Part shown: positions 19,001 to 29,334 of the stretch, in pieces | Layout: each line of letters opens with the position of its first letter | Position numbering within the stretch: position 1 is the stretch's first letter | Source: Myxococcales bacterium | GTDB lineage: Bacteria > Myxococcota_A > Polyangia > Haliangiales > Haliangiaceae | Assembly: GCA_016794525.1 (NCBI GenBank) | Contig: JAEUJY010000055.1 | Coordinates: 1-61,326, forward strand | Length of the DNA: 61,326 bases | Direction of reading: 5' to 3' | Made by a program: the position numbers and the translations under genes | The notes under the pieces: model-generated | What the model was told of the DNA's origin: nothing | The model's database searches: none | Seen by the model: the letters and a program-made list of their open reading frames with translations, nothing else

Positions 19001-19789
19001 ATGGTGAGAGGTCAAACCGTGGCGCTGCGATCGGTGGGACGGACCGACGTCGGACGCCGCCGCGCGGTCAACGAGGACTCGTACTTCCGCGACGATCGCA
19101 TGGGCTTCTACGTCGTCGCTGACGGCGTCGGCGGCCACAACAAGGGCGAGGTCGCCAGCCGCGAGTGCATCGACCAGCTCGAGATGTGGGTGCGCGGCGC
19201 CGCGCGCAACCTCGAGCGCCTGACCGCCGAGATCGCCGCCGGCGACCACGAGGCGATCTGGGAGGTGCGGCGGCTGCTCGAGAGCGGCGTCCAGTCGGCC
19301 TGCTACATGGTCTACGGCATGGCCGAGCTGTCGCCCGAGAAGCGCGGCATGTCGACCACCTGCTCGGCGATGCTGATCGGCGGCGGCTACGCGTTCGCGG
19401 CCCACGTCGGCGACAGCCGCGTCTACCGGCTGCGCGGGCCGGTCGCGATGCAGATCACCGAGGACCACACGCTCATCAACTACAAGCTCAAGCACGGCCT
19501 GATCACGCCCGAGGAGGCCGAGAAGTCGACCGCCAAGAACGTCATCACCCGCGCGGTCGGCCACAAGGACTACGTCCAGGTCGACACCGCCGACGTCGAC
19601 GTCGCGCCCGGCGATCGCTTCATGATGTGCACCGACGGCCTCCACGGCTACCTGCGCAACGATCAGGAGGTGGTCGAGCTGATCGGCGACGACGCCATCG
19701 AGGCGTGCGCCGACGCGGCGATCGACCTGGCCAACCAGCGCGGCGGCCGCGACAACATCACCGTGCTGGTGGTCGACGTCGCCCGGTGA
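19001..19789 (+). CDS. PP2C-family Ser/Thr protein phosphatase
   Basis: Protein of 262 residues covering one PPM/PP2C domain. Metal-binding and core motifs are all seen: RRAVNEDSYF (Asp of motif 1), YVVADGVGGHNKGEVAS (motif 2), FAAHVGDSRVYRLR, ITEDHT, MMCTDGLHGYL and GGRDNITVLVV at the C-terminus. It should dephosphorylate Ser/Thr of targets of kinases such as the one at 15.6-18.0 kb, in the style of PrpC/Stp. An insert of about 30 residues (about 65-95) before the GMSTTCSA core is longer than in PrpC. It stands alone with a leaderless-type promoter and a stem-loop after the stop. Confidence 0.93.
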   Translation: MVRGQTVALRSVGRTDVGRRRAVNEDSYFRDDRMGFYVVADGVGGHNKGEVASRECIDQLEMWVRGAARNLERLTAEIAAGDHEAIWEVRRLLESGVQSACYMVYGMAELSPEKRGMSTTCSAMLIGGGYAFAAHVGDSRVYRLRGPVAMQITEDHTLINYKLKHGLITPEEAEKSTAKNVITRAVGHKDYVQVDTADVDVAPGDRFMMCTDGLHGYLRNDQEVVELIGDDAIEACADAAIDLANQRGGRDNITVLVVDVAR

Positions 19790-19797
19790 GTCTCCTG

Positions 19798-19818
19798 GAG
19801 GGCTTGGGCGAAGCCCTC
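19798..19818 (+). terminator. Stem-loop after the PP2C gene
   Basis: GAGGGCTT (19798-19805), 5-nt loop, AAGCCCTC (19811-19818), starting 8 nt past the stop. Perfect 8-bp stem, no U-tract. Confidence 0.5.
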
Positions 19819-19942
19819 GAGGTCCTGGAGCGGCTCTCGCAACGCCCACCCCCGCTGACCGCGACGCCGCGGGAATGACCGCCGCGGCCAGCGGGTTGAT
19901 TTCCTGAAACTTGGGCGCCCCTCGGGCGTCCCTATCCCAGCG

Positions 19943-21832
19943 ATGGCCGCCCCCGTGAACCCCCCCGTCCCCCGGCTGCGTCGATGGTGGTGGTTGGCGG
20001 CGGCCGTGGTCGCGGTGATCGTGGCGATCGTCGCGTGGCCCGAGCGCCGCGACGCGCCGCGCCACGCCAAGGGCAGCGGCACCGCCAAGGCCGGCCCCGC
20101 GTTGCCGTGGCGCATGGGCCCGAACGGCTGGCAGACGCCCGGGCGGCGCCGGCTCGGCCCGATCGCGATCGCGCCGCCGGCCGACGGCCTGGTGCGCGTC
20201 ACCGGCACGGTCGTCGACCGCACCAGCCACAAGCCGGTGCCCGACGTCGAGGTGGTCTTCGCCGACGGCACCTCCGAGTCGAGCGCGGTCGCCGACGTCG
20301 CCGGCCGCTACAGCATCGACCTGCCGGCCGGCCGCTACCGCCCGTTCGTGCGCGGCGACGGCGTGATGTCGGCGGCGCCGCCGGTGCGCGAGCGGCTGCC
20401 GGCGCGGCCGCGCCCCGATCAGGTCGCCGCAACCCGCCTCGAGCTGGCCGCCGCGCTCGATCTGCAGACGTCGACCGACGGCGTCGACCTCGAGGTCGAG
20501 CGCTCGGGCAAGGTCCACGGCCGGGTCATCGACAAGAACGGCAAGCCGATCGCCGGCGCGATCGTGCGCGCGTTCGCGACCGACGATCTCGGCACCGCGC
20601 GGCCGGTGCTCGGCACCGACGTCGCCGAGACCGACGGCGCCGGCGGCTTCCAGCTCGAGGTCGCGGCCACCACCTACCGGCTCGACGCCTTCCACGATCG
20701 CTACGGCGGCGTCGCCGCGTACACGATGGTCGTCGTCGACGCCGGCCAGACCGCCGAGGCCGAGATCACGATGCAGGCCGGCTGCGTCATCGCCGGCCGG
20801 GTGGTGCGCGCCGACGGCAAGCCGGTGTCCGACGGCGCGCTCGAGCGCGGCATGAGCGACACCGACGCGTCGGGCAGCTACTTCCCCGACGGCGAGTTCG
20901 GCGAGGACGGCGCGTTCGTGTGGTCGACCAGCGAGGAGCAGACGCTGTTCCTGCGGGCGTGGCCGTGGAAGTCGCCGCCGTCGCAGCCGCGCCGCTTCGA
21001 GTGCAGCGAGGGCCGGCGCTACGACGACGTCGTCTTCGTGATCCCCAACGCCGCCCCCGACCTCAGCGGCCGGGTGGTCACCGCCGACGGCCGGCCGGTG
21101 CCGTTCGCGTTCGTCGACGTCGGCGGCGAGTCCGAGGGCACGATGAACCAGCAGGAGCGCGCCGACGCGGACGGCAACTGGGCCGTGTACAGCCTGCCGC
21201 CCGGCCAGTACCGCGTCGCGACCACCGCCGACGGCGTCGGCGCGACGATCACCCACGTCAGCGCGCCCAGCCAGGGCCTCGAGCTGCGGATGTCGGGCGC
21301 CGGCACGCTGACCGGCAAGGTCGTCGGCGTCAGCGACGGCTCGGTGACGCTGACCGCCCGCGCCTGCGGGCTGGGCGACGACGTCATGGCGATCGAGTTC
21401 CGCCGGGTGGTCAGCGTCGTCGGCGGCAGCTACCGCCTCGACGGCGTGCCGGCCTGTCAGCTCAACGTCCAGGTCGAGCACGGCGGGCGGGCGCTGTTCC
21501 TCGAGGCCACCGTCACCTCGGGCGGCACCACCACGCTCGACCTCGACTTCCCCGACGACAAGCCGGTGCTGGTGCGCGGCGTCGTGCGCGACGCCGATCG
21601 CCGCCCGGTCGCGGGCGCGATGGTCGTCGCGTCGGGCACCGGCGACTCGACGACCGCCGAGACCACCGCCGACGGCCGCTTCTCGCTCGAGGCCAAGAGC
21701 GGCGACACGATCGTCGTCAGCAGCGCCAGCGGCTACACCTCGACCGAGCTCGATCGCCACAGCCCCAGCACCGTCGACCTCGAGCTCACGCTCGACCCGA
21801 CGCCGCCCCTCGACGAGACCGACGTCGAGTAG
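19943..21832 (+). CDS. Membrane-anchored protein with repeated carboxypeptidase-regulatory-like (CarboxypepD_reg) domains
   Basis: Protein of 629 residues. N-terminal signal anchor (about 13-36) after an Arg-rich start, then a periplasmic part made of about six beta-sandwich repeats of the kind G-x-V-x-D-x-x-x-x-P-V-x-G-A-x-V. Examples are VRVTGTVVDRTSHKPVPDVE, GRVIDKNGKPIAGAIVRAF, AGRVVRADGKPVSDGAL, SGRVVTADGRPVPFAFV and VRGVVRDADRRPVAGAMVVA. These Ig-like transthyretin/CNA-B-type folds usually serve binding or adhesion in envelope proteins; no enzyme domain is present. The 153-nt gap upstream holds the PP2C terminator. The start has only TATCCC 4 nt upstream and no ribosome site; it is chosen as the first ATG giving an anchor. 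It converges with asnS. Confidence 0.85.
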   Translation: MAAPVNPPVPRLRRWWWLAAAVVAVIVAIVAWPERRDAPRHAKGSGTAKAGPALPWRMGPNGWQTPGRRRLGPIAIAPPADGLVRVTGTVVDRTSHKPVPDVEVVFADGTSESSAVADVAGRYSIDLPAGRYRPFVRGDGVMSAAPPVRERLPARPRPDQVAATRLELAAALDLQTSTDGVDLEVERSGKVHGRVIDKNGKPIAGAIVRAFATDDLGTARPVLGTDVAETDGAGGFQLEVAATTYRLDAFHDRYGGVAAYTMVVVDAGQTAEAEITMQAGCVIAGRVVRADGKPVSDGALERGMSDTDASGSYFPDGEFGEDGAFVWSTSEEQTLFLRAWPWKSPPSQPRRFECSEGRRYDDVVFVIPNAAPDLSGRVVTADGRPVPFAFVDVGGESEGTMNQQERADADGNWAVYSLPPGQYRVATTADGVGATITHVSAPSQGLELRMSGAGTLTGKVVGVSDGSVTLTARACGLGDDVMAIEFRRVVSVVGGSYRLDGVPACQLNVQVEHGGRALFLEATVTSGGTTTLDLDFPDDKPVLVRGVVRDADRRPVAGAMVVASGTGDSTTAETTADGRFSLEAKSGDTIVVSSASGYTSTELDRHSPSTVDLELTLDPTPPLDETDVE

Positions 21833-21859
21833 CGGGGCGCGGACGCAGCCCGCCGGAAC

Positions 21860-23257
<1,398 letters not shown>

Positions 23258-23329
23258 GGGCCCGGGCAGATACCACGATTTGCGCCGCGATTCTCGGCCC
23301 ATCCCGGCGCGCCGTTCACCGCTGGGCGG

Positions 23330-23335
23330 TATAGT
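23330..23335 (+). promoter_or_regulatory. -10 box TATAGT, 7 nt before GTG 23343
   Basis: TATAGT then GGACCTC then GTG. It places the predicted transcription start at the GTG and decides the start against the in-frame GTG at 23334 inside the box. Confidence 0.45.
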
Positions 23336-23342
23336 GGACCTC

Positions 23343-25436
23343 GTGGTTCGTCCCGCGGGGCAACGATCCCTGGCCGGCTTCACCGTCGGTGACCTGGTCG
23401 CGCGTCAGGTCTACGGCGACCTGTACCGGGCGACCGGCGAGGGCCGCCGCGAGGTCCGGCTGCTGGTGGTCGCCCCGGCGCTGGCCGCCGACGCCCACTT
23501 CAACGACGCGCTGGTCGCCGGCACCGCCTCGCTCCTGGGCGCGTTCCACCACCGCGCGGTCGTCGGCACCGTCGTCGTCGCCAAGGACGGCAAGGACCTC
23601 GTGATCGTCACCGAGGCGGTCAAGCCGGGGCGCTCGCTCGACGAGGTGCTGACCGGCGGCCGCGGCCTGCCGCCCCGGGTCGCGGCGGCGATCGCCCGCT
23701 CGGTGATCGACGGCATCGCCACCGCCCACGCGGTCGGCATCACCCACGGCGCGCTGCACCCGCGCAGCGTGCTCATCGACGACGACGGCGTGGTCAAGGT
23801 CACCGACTTCGCGGTGGGCCACGCGGCGATGGCGGCGGCGGCGGCGGGCTCCGACGCGGTGCCGCTGCGCGGGCTGGGCGGCTACCTGGCGCCCGAGGTG
23901 GCGCTGGGCGACGCGCCGGGCCCGGTGGCCGACGTCTACGCGCTGGGCGCGCTCTTGTTCGCGCTCTTGTCGGGCAGCACCCCGCCGGGCACGCTCAACA
24001 CGACGCCGGCCGTCGAGCGCCTCGTGCAGCGCGCGCTCGACACCGATCTGCACCGGCGGTTCGCCAACGCGATCGAGCTGCAGGAGAACTTCAGCGAGGC
24101 GCTCGAGGACGATCGCTGGGACGTCGCGACGCCGGGCGAGGTCGCGCGGGCGCTGATCGAGCGCGCCGGGCACGCCGCCAGCAGCGACGACGGGATCGAG
24201 GACCTGCTGGCCAGCCTGCCGGGCGCAGTCGAGGTGACGCGGCCGACCGCGGCCGCCGAGCTGACCCCGGTGGCGACGCCGCCGGCGCCGGTCGCGCCGA
24301 TCGCCCCCCGCCGGGCCGGCCGCGGCACCGGCGGCCTCGACGCGCTGCTCGACGATCTCGACGAGAGCGGCGACGACGCGCTGACCCACGTCGACGACGG
24401 CCCCGGCCAGGCCGCGCGCGATCCGATCTCCGAGCTGATCGCGATGACGCCGGCGCCCGATCCGCTGCCCGATCCGGGCGGGCGCGCCCGCCGCAGCCCG
24501 GCGCTGCCGGCGCCCGAGCCGACCGGCGAGACGCTGCCGGCCCCCGAGCCGACCGGCGAGACCCTCGAGCCCGCGCCGCCGCCGCCGGCGAAGGCCCCGC
24601 CGCCGCGGCGCGTGGTCGCCGCGCCGACCGATCTGGTCGAGCAGCTCGAGCCGCCCAAGCTCAAGAGCAACACGTCGTGGATCGTCGGCGCGATCTCGGT
24701 GGTCGTGCTGGTGGTCGGCGGCTGGTTCATCTACACGCGCATGCAGCAGCAGGGCAAGGACATCGAGGAGGGCAAGGCCGCGGCGGCCAAGCGCCGCGCC
24801 GAGAAGAAGGAGGCCAACCGCCAGCTCGAGCAGCGCCTGCGCGACGCCAAGGCCAAGCCCGGCACGATGCGCATCCAGTCGTCGCCCGATCTCGCGGCGG
24901 TGTGGCTCCTGCTCGGCCGCGGGCCGTTCGAGTCGATCGCGCTGCGCACCAACAACGTCTGGGAGCTGCGGGTCGAGCTCGAGGGCTACCAGCCGGTCGA
25001 CGTCCACGTCGCCGGCACGGCGTGGGAAGGGCCCGACGACGACCTGCGCGCGACGCTCGAGGTGAAGCTCGAGCCGCTGACCGGCGAGGCCAAGCCGCTG
25101 CCGGCGATGCCGCCGGGGCCGCCGACCGAGGCGCCGGGGCCGGCCAAGGGCAAGGGCCGGCTCAAGGTCGTGACCTCGCCGCAGGGCGCGGCGGTGTACC
25201 TGCTGGTGGGGCAGACCAACCAGATGGAGCTGGCCGGCGTCGAGGCCGCCCGCGACTACGAGTTCAAGCTCACCCGCGACGGCTACCTGCCCGGCTTCGT
25301 GCGGATCGCCGCCGAGGACTGGCGCAACGGCGGCGATCCCAGCCTGCCGCTGCGCGGCGCGCCGCTGAAGGGGACGCTCGAGCGCTCGGTCGAGCTGGTG
25401 CCGACGCCGGGCGCCAAGCCGGGTAAGCCGCGGTGA
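23343..25436 (+). CDS. Membrane pseudokinase with PEGA-like C-terminal repeats
   Basis: Protein of 697 residues. Residues about 10-265 have the Hanks-kinase fold order (helix C region, hinge [32 protein letters not shown] catalytic-loop region, [34 protein letters not shown]), but the catalytic residues are gone. HRD is HGA, DFG is DFA and no VAIK lysine is seen in [10 protein letters not shown]. It is therefore a predicted pseudokinase. A Pro/Ala-rich linker with a repeated PEPTGET (about 385-420) precedes one transmembrane helix (about 444-466). The outer part has two PEGA-like beta domains ([18 protein letters not shown] and [17 protein letters not shown]). First gene of an operon with J-domain, Hsp70-like and thioredoxin-like genes. 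Confidence 0.88.
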   Translation: MVRPAGQRSLAGFTVGDLVARQVYGDLYRATGEGRREVRLLVVAPALAADAHFNDALVAGTASLLGAFHHRAVVGTVVVAKDGKDLVIVTEAVKPGRSLDEVLTGGRGLPPRVAAAIARSVIDGIATAHAVGITHGALHPRSVLIDDDGVVKVTDFAVGHAAMAAAAAGSDAVPLRGLGGYLAPEVALGDAPGPVADVYALGALLFALLSGSTPPGTLNTTPAVERLVQRALDTDLHRRFANAIELQENFSEALEDDRWDVATPGEVARALIERAGHAASSDDGIEDLLASLPGAVEVTRPTAAAELTPVATPPAPVAPIAPRRAGRGTGGLDALLDDLDESGDDALTHVDDGPGQAARDPISELIAMTPAPDPLPDPGGRARRSPALPAPEPTGETLPAPEPTGETLEPAPPPPAKAPPPRRVVAAPTDLVEQLEPPKLKSNTSWIVGAISVVVLVVGGWFIYTRMQQQGKDIEEGKAAAAKRRAEKKEANRQLEQRLRDAKAKPGTMRIQSSPDLAAVWLLLGRGPFESIALRTNNVWELRVELEGYQPVDVHVAGTAWEGPDDDLRATLEVKLEPLTGEAKPLPAMPPGPPTEAPGPAKGKGRLKVVTSPQGAAVYLLVGQTNQMELAGVEAARDYEFKLTRDGYLPGFVRIAAEDWRNGGDPSLPLRGAPLKGTLERSVELVPTPGAKPGKPR

Positions 25437-25473
25437 CCGCCCCGTGGCGCATCGGCCGGGCGGAGCCGGCGCG

Positions 25474-26760
25474 ATGACGCCGCGGCTCTTGCGCGTGCGC
25501 TGCACGCGATGGGATCAGGTCGACGCGTTCCTGCACAAGAAGCTGCGCGCCGACGGCCGGCTGTCGATGAAGGTGCCGTTCGTCGCCGAGCCGGGCGCGC
25601 CGGTGACGCTGGCGATCGAGCTGCCCAACCAGATCGTCGTCGCGCTCGACGGCGTCGTCGGCGCGCCGGCGCAGCGCGATCGCCCCGACGCGGCGGTGGT
25701 GGTGCTGGCCGGGGCCAAGGCGGCGATCGAGCGGCTGAGCGCGATGGTGGCCGACGCGCGGGTCGGCGGCGGCGACGGCGATCTGTCGGCCACGCTGGCC
25801 GCGCGCGAGGCCGAGCTGCGCCGGCTGCGGCAACAGGCCGCGCACGAGGTGCTCGGCTGCAGCCGCGGCCCGACGCTCGAGGAGCTGCGCGCGGCGTGGC
25901 GGCAGCGCGTGCGCCGCGAGCACCCCGACGCCGTCGCGCGGTTCCGCAGCGCGGCGCTGCGGTTGACCGCCGAGGAGACGATGATCCACGTGACCCGCGC
26001 GTACGAGCGGCTGCGCACGACGGTGTGCGCCGACCACCGCGCGGTGATCGCCGGCACCAGCGTGCGCACGATCGGCGCGCTGGCGATCGAGAGCCACGCC
26101 GGCGACGGCTTCGACGTCGTGCCGCTGACCCCGCCGGTCGACGACTCGGTCGAGGCGATCCCGACGCGCGGCGCGACCACGCCGCCGCCCATCCGCGGCG
26201 CGACCATGCCGCCGTCCCCCCGCGGCGCGACCACGCCGCCGCCCATCCGCGGCGCGACCATGCCGCCGCCGCTGGCCAGCTCGATCGACGTCACCGGGCT
26301 GTCCCTGCCGGCGCCGCCCACGCCGCTGGCCCTCGAGCTCGATCTGCCGCCGCCGCCGCGGACCGGCGCCACGCTGCCGCCGCCGGTGCGCCCTGCCGCC
26401 GCGCCGACCGCCGCGCCGACCGCCACCATCGAGCAGTCGCTGCGCCAGGCGCGCTCCGGGCCCGGCGATCGCTTCGTGCGCGCGATCCGCGAGCGCCTCG
26501 CCGACGGCGATCACGCCGGCGCCAGCCAGATCGCGACCGCCGCCAGCCAGGTCTATCCCAAGGACCGCCGGCTCGCCGCGCTGGTCGAGATCGCGCGGGC
26601 CCAGGCGGCGTGCGCCGCCGGCGATCGCGACCTCGCGGTGCGCGCAGTGCAGGCGGCGCTGGCCGCCGACGCCGACGCCGACGAGGCCCACCGCCTGCTC
26701 GGCAGCCTCGAGCTCGGCGTCCCGGTGACCGTCGCGCTGATCAGCGAGGCCTACCGATGA
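25474..26760 (+). CDS. J-domain protein with PilZ-like head and TPR-like tail
   Basis: Protein of 428 residues. An N-terminal beta-rich segment (about 1-95: DGRLSMKVPFVAEPGAPVTL) resembles PilZ-type domains of myxobacteria but lacks clear RxxxR and DxSxxG. Residues about 128-188 form a J domain with HPD intact (150-152), so it can stimulate an Hsp70. A Pro/Thr-rich linker includes four copies of a 9-residue repeat (R-G-A-T-x-P-P-x-x). The C-terminal 95 residues are helical with TPR-like packing (DGDHAGASQIATAASQVYP). ATG 25474 has GGAG 10 nt upstream. The stop overlaps the Hsp70-like start (ATGA), implying translational coupling and a stoichiometric J/Hsp70 pair. Confidence 0.83.
   Translation: MTPRLLRVRCTRWDQVDAFLHKKLRADGRLSMKVPFVAEPGAPVTLAIELPNQIVVALDGVVGAPAQRDRPDAAVVVLAGAKAAIERLSAMVADARVGGGDGDLSATLAAREAELRRLRQQAAHEVLGCSRGPTLEELRAAWRQRVRREHPDAVARFRSAALRLTAEETMIHVTRAYERLRTTVCADHRAVIAGTSVRTIGALAIESHAGDGFDVVPLTPPVDDSVEAIPTRGATTPPPIRGATMPPSPRGATTPPPIRGATMPPPLASSIDVTGLSLPAPPTPLALELDLPPPPRTGATLPPPVRPAAAPTAAPTATIEQSLRQARSGPGDRFVRAIRERLADGDHAGASQIATAASQVYPKDRRLAALVEIARAQAACAAGDRDLAVRAVQAALAADADADEAHRLLGSLELGVPVTVALISEAYR
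26167..26274 (+). repeat. Four tandem 27-bp units in the J-domain gene
   Basis: Copies begin at 26167, 26194, 26221 and 26248, each starting CGCGGCGCGACCA and encoding R-G-A-T-(T/M)-P-P-x-x. Copies 1 and 3 are nearly identical. An in-frame array like this can change length by slippage. Confidence 0.85.
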
Positions 26761-27941
26761 CGGTGCTCGGGATCGAGCTCGGCGCGGCGTGGCTGCGCGT
26801 CGCGACGCTGGTCGACGGCCAGCCGCGGGTGGTGGCGCAGCTGCCGGCCGCGATCGGCTTCGTCGACGGCGCGCGCCGCACCGACGCCGCCCTCGCCGCG
26901 TGCCGCCCGGACCAGCGGCTCGACGCGGTCGCCGACTGGCTGGCCCGGCCCGCGGCCGACGGCGTGGCCGGCGTCGCGTGGCCGGTCGTCGATGGCGTCG
27001 CGCGCTCGCCGGTCGAGCTGGCAGCCCACCTGGTGCGGGCCGGCGTGGTCGCCGCGATCGCCGCCCACGGCCCGGTCGTCGGCGCCGTCGTCGCCGTGCC
27101 GCTCGACCTCGGCGCGCTCGAGCGCCGGGTCCTGCGCGACGCGGTGCTCGCCGCCGGCGTGCCGATGGTGCGGCTGGTCGCCAGCGCCAGCGCCGCCGCG
27201 GTGGTCATCGCCGACCAGCGCCCGGCCCGCCTGCTGCTGATCGATCGCGGCGCCCGCGCCACCCGGGCCACGGTCGTCGAGTCGATCGACGGCATGATCG
27301 ACGTCGTCGGCTACGCCGCCGCGCCCGCCGACGCCCGCGACGACGATCCCGCGGCGCGCGCGCTGGCGGCGGCGGCGATCGATCCGGCCGGGCTGTCCGA
27401 CGCCGTCGTCATCGGTGGCGGCGCGGCCGACCGCGCGCTGACCGCGCGCTTGCTGACGCCCTACGGCCACGCCGCCCACCCGGTCGACGACCCCGCCACC
27501 GTCGCGGTGCGCGGCGCGGCGCGGCTGGCGCGGATGTTCGTCGACGAGCCCGCCGCCGTCACCGTCGACGTGATCACGCCCGGCTTCTCGCTGGGCGCCG
27601 GCAGCGCGCTGACCCCGATGATCCCGGCCGGCGCGATCGCGCCGACCCGCGAGGTGCGCCTGATCGCGCGCGATCGCGCCGATCGGCTGACGATCGATCT
27701 CGAGCTGTGGGAGGACAGCGCGCCGCCGCGCCCCTACGGGCGCTACCGGATCGCCGGCCTGCCGCCGGGCAACGGCGCGATCGCCGCCTGCGAGGTCACG
27801 ATCGACGTCGATCGCATCCCGCGGATCGACGCCAGCGATCTGGTCAACGGCGGCGCGCTCGCCGTCGAGCCGGTGGTCGAGGTCGGGCTGGGCCCCGACG
27901 AGCTGGCCGAGCTGCGCGCGGCGGTCTGCGAGGACCGATGA
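26757..27941 (+). CDS. Degenerate Hsp70/DnaK-like protein
   Basis: Protein of 394 residues, much shorter than DnaK (about 640). Actin-like ATPase half (about 1-255): GIELGAAWLRVA stands where DnaK has GIDLGTTNS, VVAVPLDLGALERRVLRDA matches the VPAYFND-QRQATKDA region, and VVIGGGAADRAL matches the adenosine-binding VGGSTRMP. The phosphate-2 loop (DLGGGTFD in DnaK) is replaced by IDRGARATRAT, so ATP turnover may be weak or lost. The beta substrate-binding part begins TVDVITPGFSLGAGSALTPMI, the analogue of DVTPLSLGIET-GGVMT, and ends without a helical lid. Coupled by ATGA overlaps to the J-domain gene before and the thioredoxin-like gene after it. Confidence 0.82.
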   Translation: MTVLGIELGAAWLRVATLVDGQPRVVAQLPAAIGFVDGARRTDAALAACRPDQRLDAVADWLARPAADGVAGVAWPVVDGVARSPVELAAHLVRAGVVAAIAAHGPVVGAVVAVPLDLGALERRVLRDAVLAAGVPMVRLVASASAAAVVIADQRPARLLLIDRGARATRATVVESIDGMIDVVGYAAAPADARDDDPAARALAAAAIDPAGLSDAVVIGGGAADRALTARLLTPYGHAAHPVDDPATVAVRGAARLARMFVDEPAAVTVDVITPGFSLGAGSALTPMIPAGAIAPTREVRLIARDRADRLTIDLELWEDSAPPRPYGRYRIAGLPPGNGAIAACEVTIDVDRIPRIDASDLVNGGALAVEPVVEVGLGPDELAELRAAVCEDR

Positions 27942-28354
27942 CGCGCGCGCTGCCCCTCGTCGTCGTGCTGGCCGCGTGCGGCGCCCGGGCCGCCGGCCCC
28001 ACGCCACCACCGCCGCCGCAGTTCCTCGCCATCAACCAGCCGGGCGAGCTGGTCGACGTCGAGGCGGCGCTGGTGCCCGGCGTGGTCAACGTCGTCGACT
28101 TCCGCGCCGACTGGTGCGGCGGCTGCGCCGTGGTCGACGCCAACCTGCGCCAGGCGATCACCGGCGATCCGCGCATCGTCGTGCGCACCGTCGACGTCGG
28201 CGACGGCGTGACGCCGGTGGCCCAGGCCTACGGCATCCGCGGCCTGCCCCACGTGCTGGTCGTCGATCGCACCGGCGCGCTGCGCTACCGCCTGGTCGGC
28301 AACGACGCGCTGACCGTCGGCGCGATCGCGCGCCAGGTCGCCGACGAGCGTTGA
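27938..28354 (+). CDS. Thioredoxin-like lipoprotein
   Basis: Protein of 138 residues. Lipobox VVLAAC puts the acylated Cys at residue 14, so it should be anchored in a membrane facing the periplasm. After a Pro-rich spacer the thioredoxin fold follows: VNVVDFRADWCGGCAVVD with the redox CxxC (WCGGC), then the cis-Pro loop IRGLPHVLVVD. The active site differs from thioredoxin WCGPC, closer to DsbD-gamma/TlpA-type reductants. Its start ATG overlaps the Hsp70-like stop (ATGA). It ends the four-gene operon before a strong convergent terminator. The substrate is unknown; the outer PEGA part of the pseudokinase contains no obvious Cys pair. Confidence 0.85.
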   Translation: MTRALPLVVVLAACGARAAGPTPPPPPQFLAINQPGELVDVEAALVPGVVNVVDFRADWCGGCAVVDANLRQAITGDPRIVVRTVDVGDGVTPVAQAYGIRGLPHVLVVDRTGALRYRLVGNDALTVGAIARQVADER

Positions 28355-28357
28355 CCC

Positions 28358-28381
28358 GGGAGGCGCGTCGCCGCGCCTCCC
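28358..28381. terminator. Convergent terminator hairpin
   Basis: GGGAGGCGCG (28358-28367), TCGC loop, CGCGCCTCCC (28372-28381): perfect 10-bp stem filling the 29-nt gap between the plus-strand operon and the minus-strand sugar operon. Confidence 0.7.
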
Positions 28382-28383
28382 CG

Positions 28384-29334
28384 TCAGATCAGCGACACGC
28401 CGGCGCCGGCCAGCAGCGCCGCGCCGATCAGCCCGGCGTCGTCGCCGAGCGCCGCGTCGACGATCGTCAGCGGCCGCATGATCGCCGCCGGCGCCACCGC
28501 CGGCAGCCCAGCGACCAGCCGCGCCCGCAGCCGCGGCGCCCGCCCCAGCACGCCGCCGCCCAGCACCAGCCGATCGCTGTTGAGGATCGTCAGCGCGTTG
28601 CCGATCGCCAGCGCCAGGTACGCGCCGCACTCGTCCCACAGCGCCCGCGCCCAGGGGTCGTCGTCGGCCAGCGCGTCGACGTGGCCGGGGTGCGCGGCGT
28701 CGACCGCGCCGGCCAGGGCCAGCACCGCCGGCGACGCCCCGGCCGCCAGCTCGCGGCGGATCCGCGCCTGCAGCGCCGCGCCGCCGGCGTAGGCCTCGAC
28801 GCAGCCGTCCGCGCCGCAGCCGCAGCGGGCCGCGCCGCCGCCGGCCGCCACCTTGACGTGGCCCAGCTCGCCCGCGCAGTTGCTGGCGCCCTCGACCAGC
28901 GCGCCGCTGGCGATCACGCCGGCGCCGATGCCGGTGCCGACGAACACCGCCAGCAGATCGCGCGCGCCGCGGCCGGCGCCAGCGCCCAGCTCGCCGAACG
29001 CGATCGCGTTGACGTCGTTGTAGACGCCGAGCGGGTGGCGCGCGCCCAGCCGCGCCGCCAGCGCCGCGCCGAACGCCACGTCGCGCCAGCCGAGGTTGGG
29101 CGCGTTGACGACGGTGCCGCGGCGATCGGCCAGCATCGCCGCCACGCCGACGCCGACCGGCACCACCGCCGCGTCGCCGGCGACCTCGGCCACCAGCTCG
29201 GCGATCGCCGCCACCACCGCGTCGACGCCGCGGGCCTCGCCCAGCACGATCCGCTGCCGGCGCACGATCGCGCCGCCCTCGACCGCGGCCACCCGCAGGT
29301 TGGTGCCGCCCAGATCGACGCCGACCACCGTCAC
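28384..29334 (-). CDS. ROK-family sugar kinase (glucokinase-like)
   Basis: Protein of 316 residues. ATP-binding GVDLGGTNLRVA at the N-terminus, NDVNAIAFGE with the catalytic-Asp region, GTGIGAGVI phosphate loop, and the ROK zinc motif CGCGADGCVEAYAGG (with GELGHVKV before it). The C-terminal LVLGGGVLGRA is the adenosine motif. It should phosphorylate a hexose such as glucose or mannose at C6. GTG 29334 overlaps the mutase stop (GTGA), so it is translated with the upstream phosphohexomutase. Together with that enzyme and the guanylyltransferase this suggests a hexose to hexose-6-P to hexose-1-P to GDP-mannose route. Confidence 0.92.
   Translation of the reverse strand: MTVVGVDLGGTNLRVAAVEGGAIVRRQRIVLGEARGVDAVVAAIAELVAEVAGDAAVVPVGVGVAAMLADRRGTVVNAPNLGWRDVAFGAALAARLGARHPLGVYNDVNAIAFGELGAGAGRGARDLLAVFVGTGIGAGVIASGALVEGASNCAGELGHVKVAAGGGAARCGCGADGCVEAYAGGAALQARIRRELAAGASPAVLALAGAVDAAHPGHVDALADDDPWARALWDECGAYLALAIGNALTILNSDRLVLGGGVLGRAPRLRARLVAGLPAVAPAAIMRPLTIVDAALGDDAGLIGAALLAGAGVSLI

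Noticed and set aside
18938-21760. Minus-strand extension of the STAS frame through the PP2C and CarboxypepD_reg genes
   Set aside because: The added part is antisense to the PP2C motifs; the -10 box and Met at 18937 fix the start.
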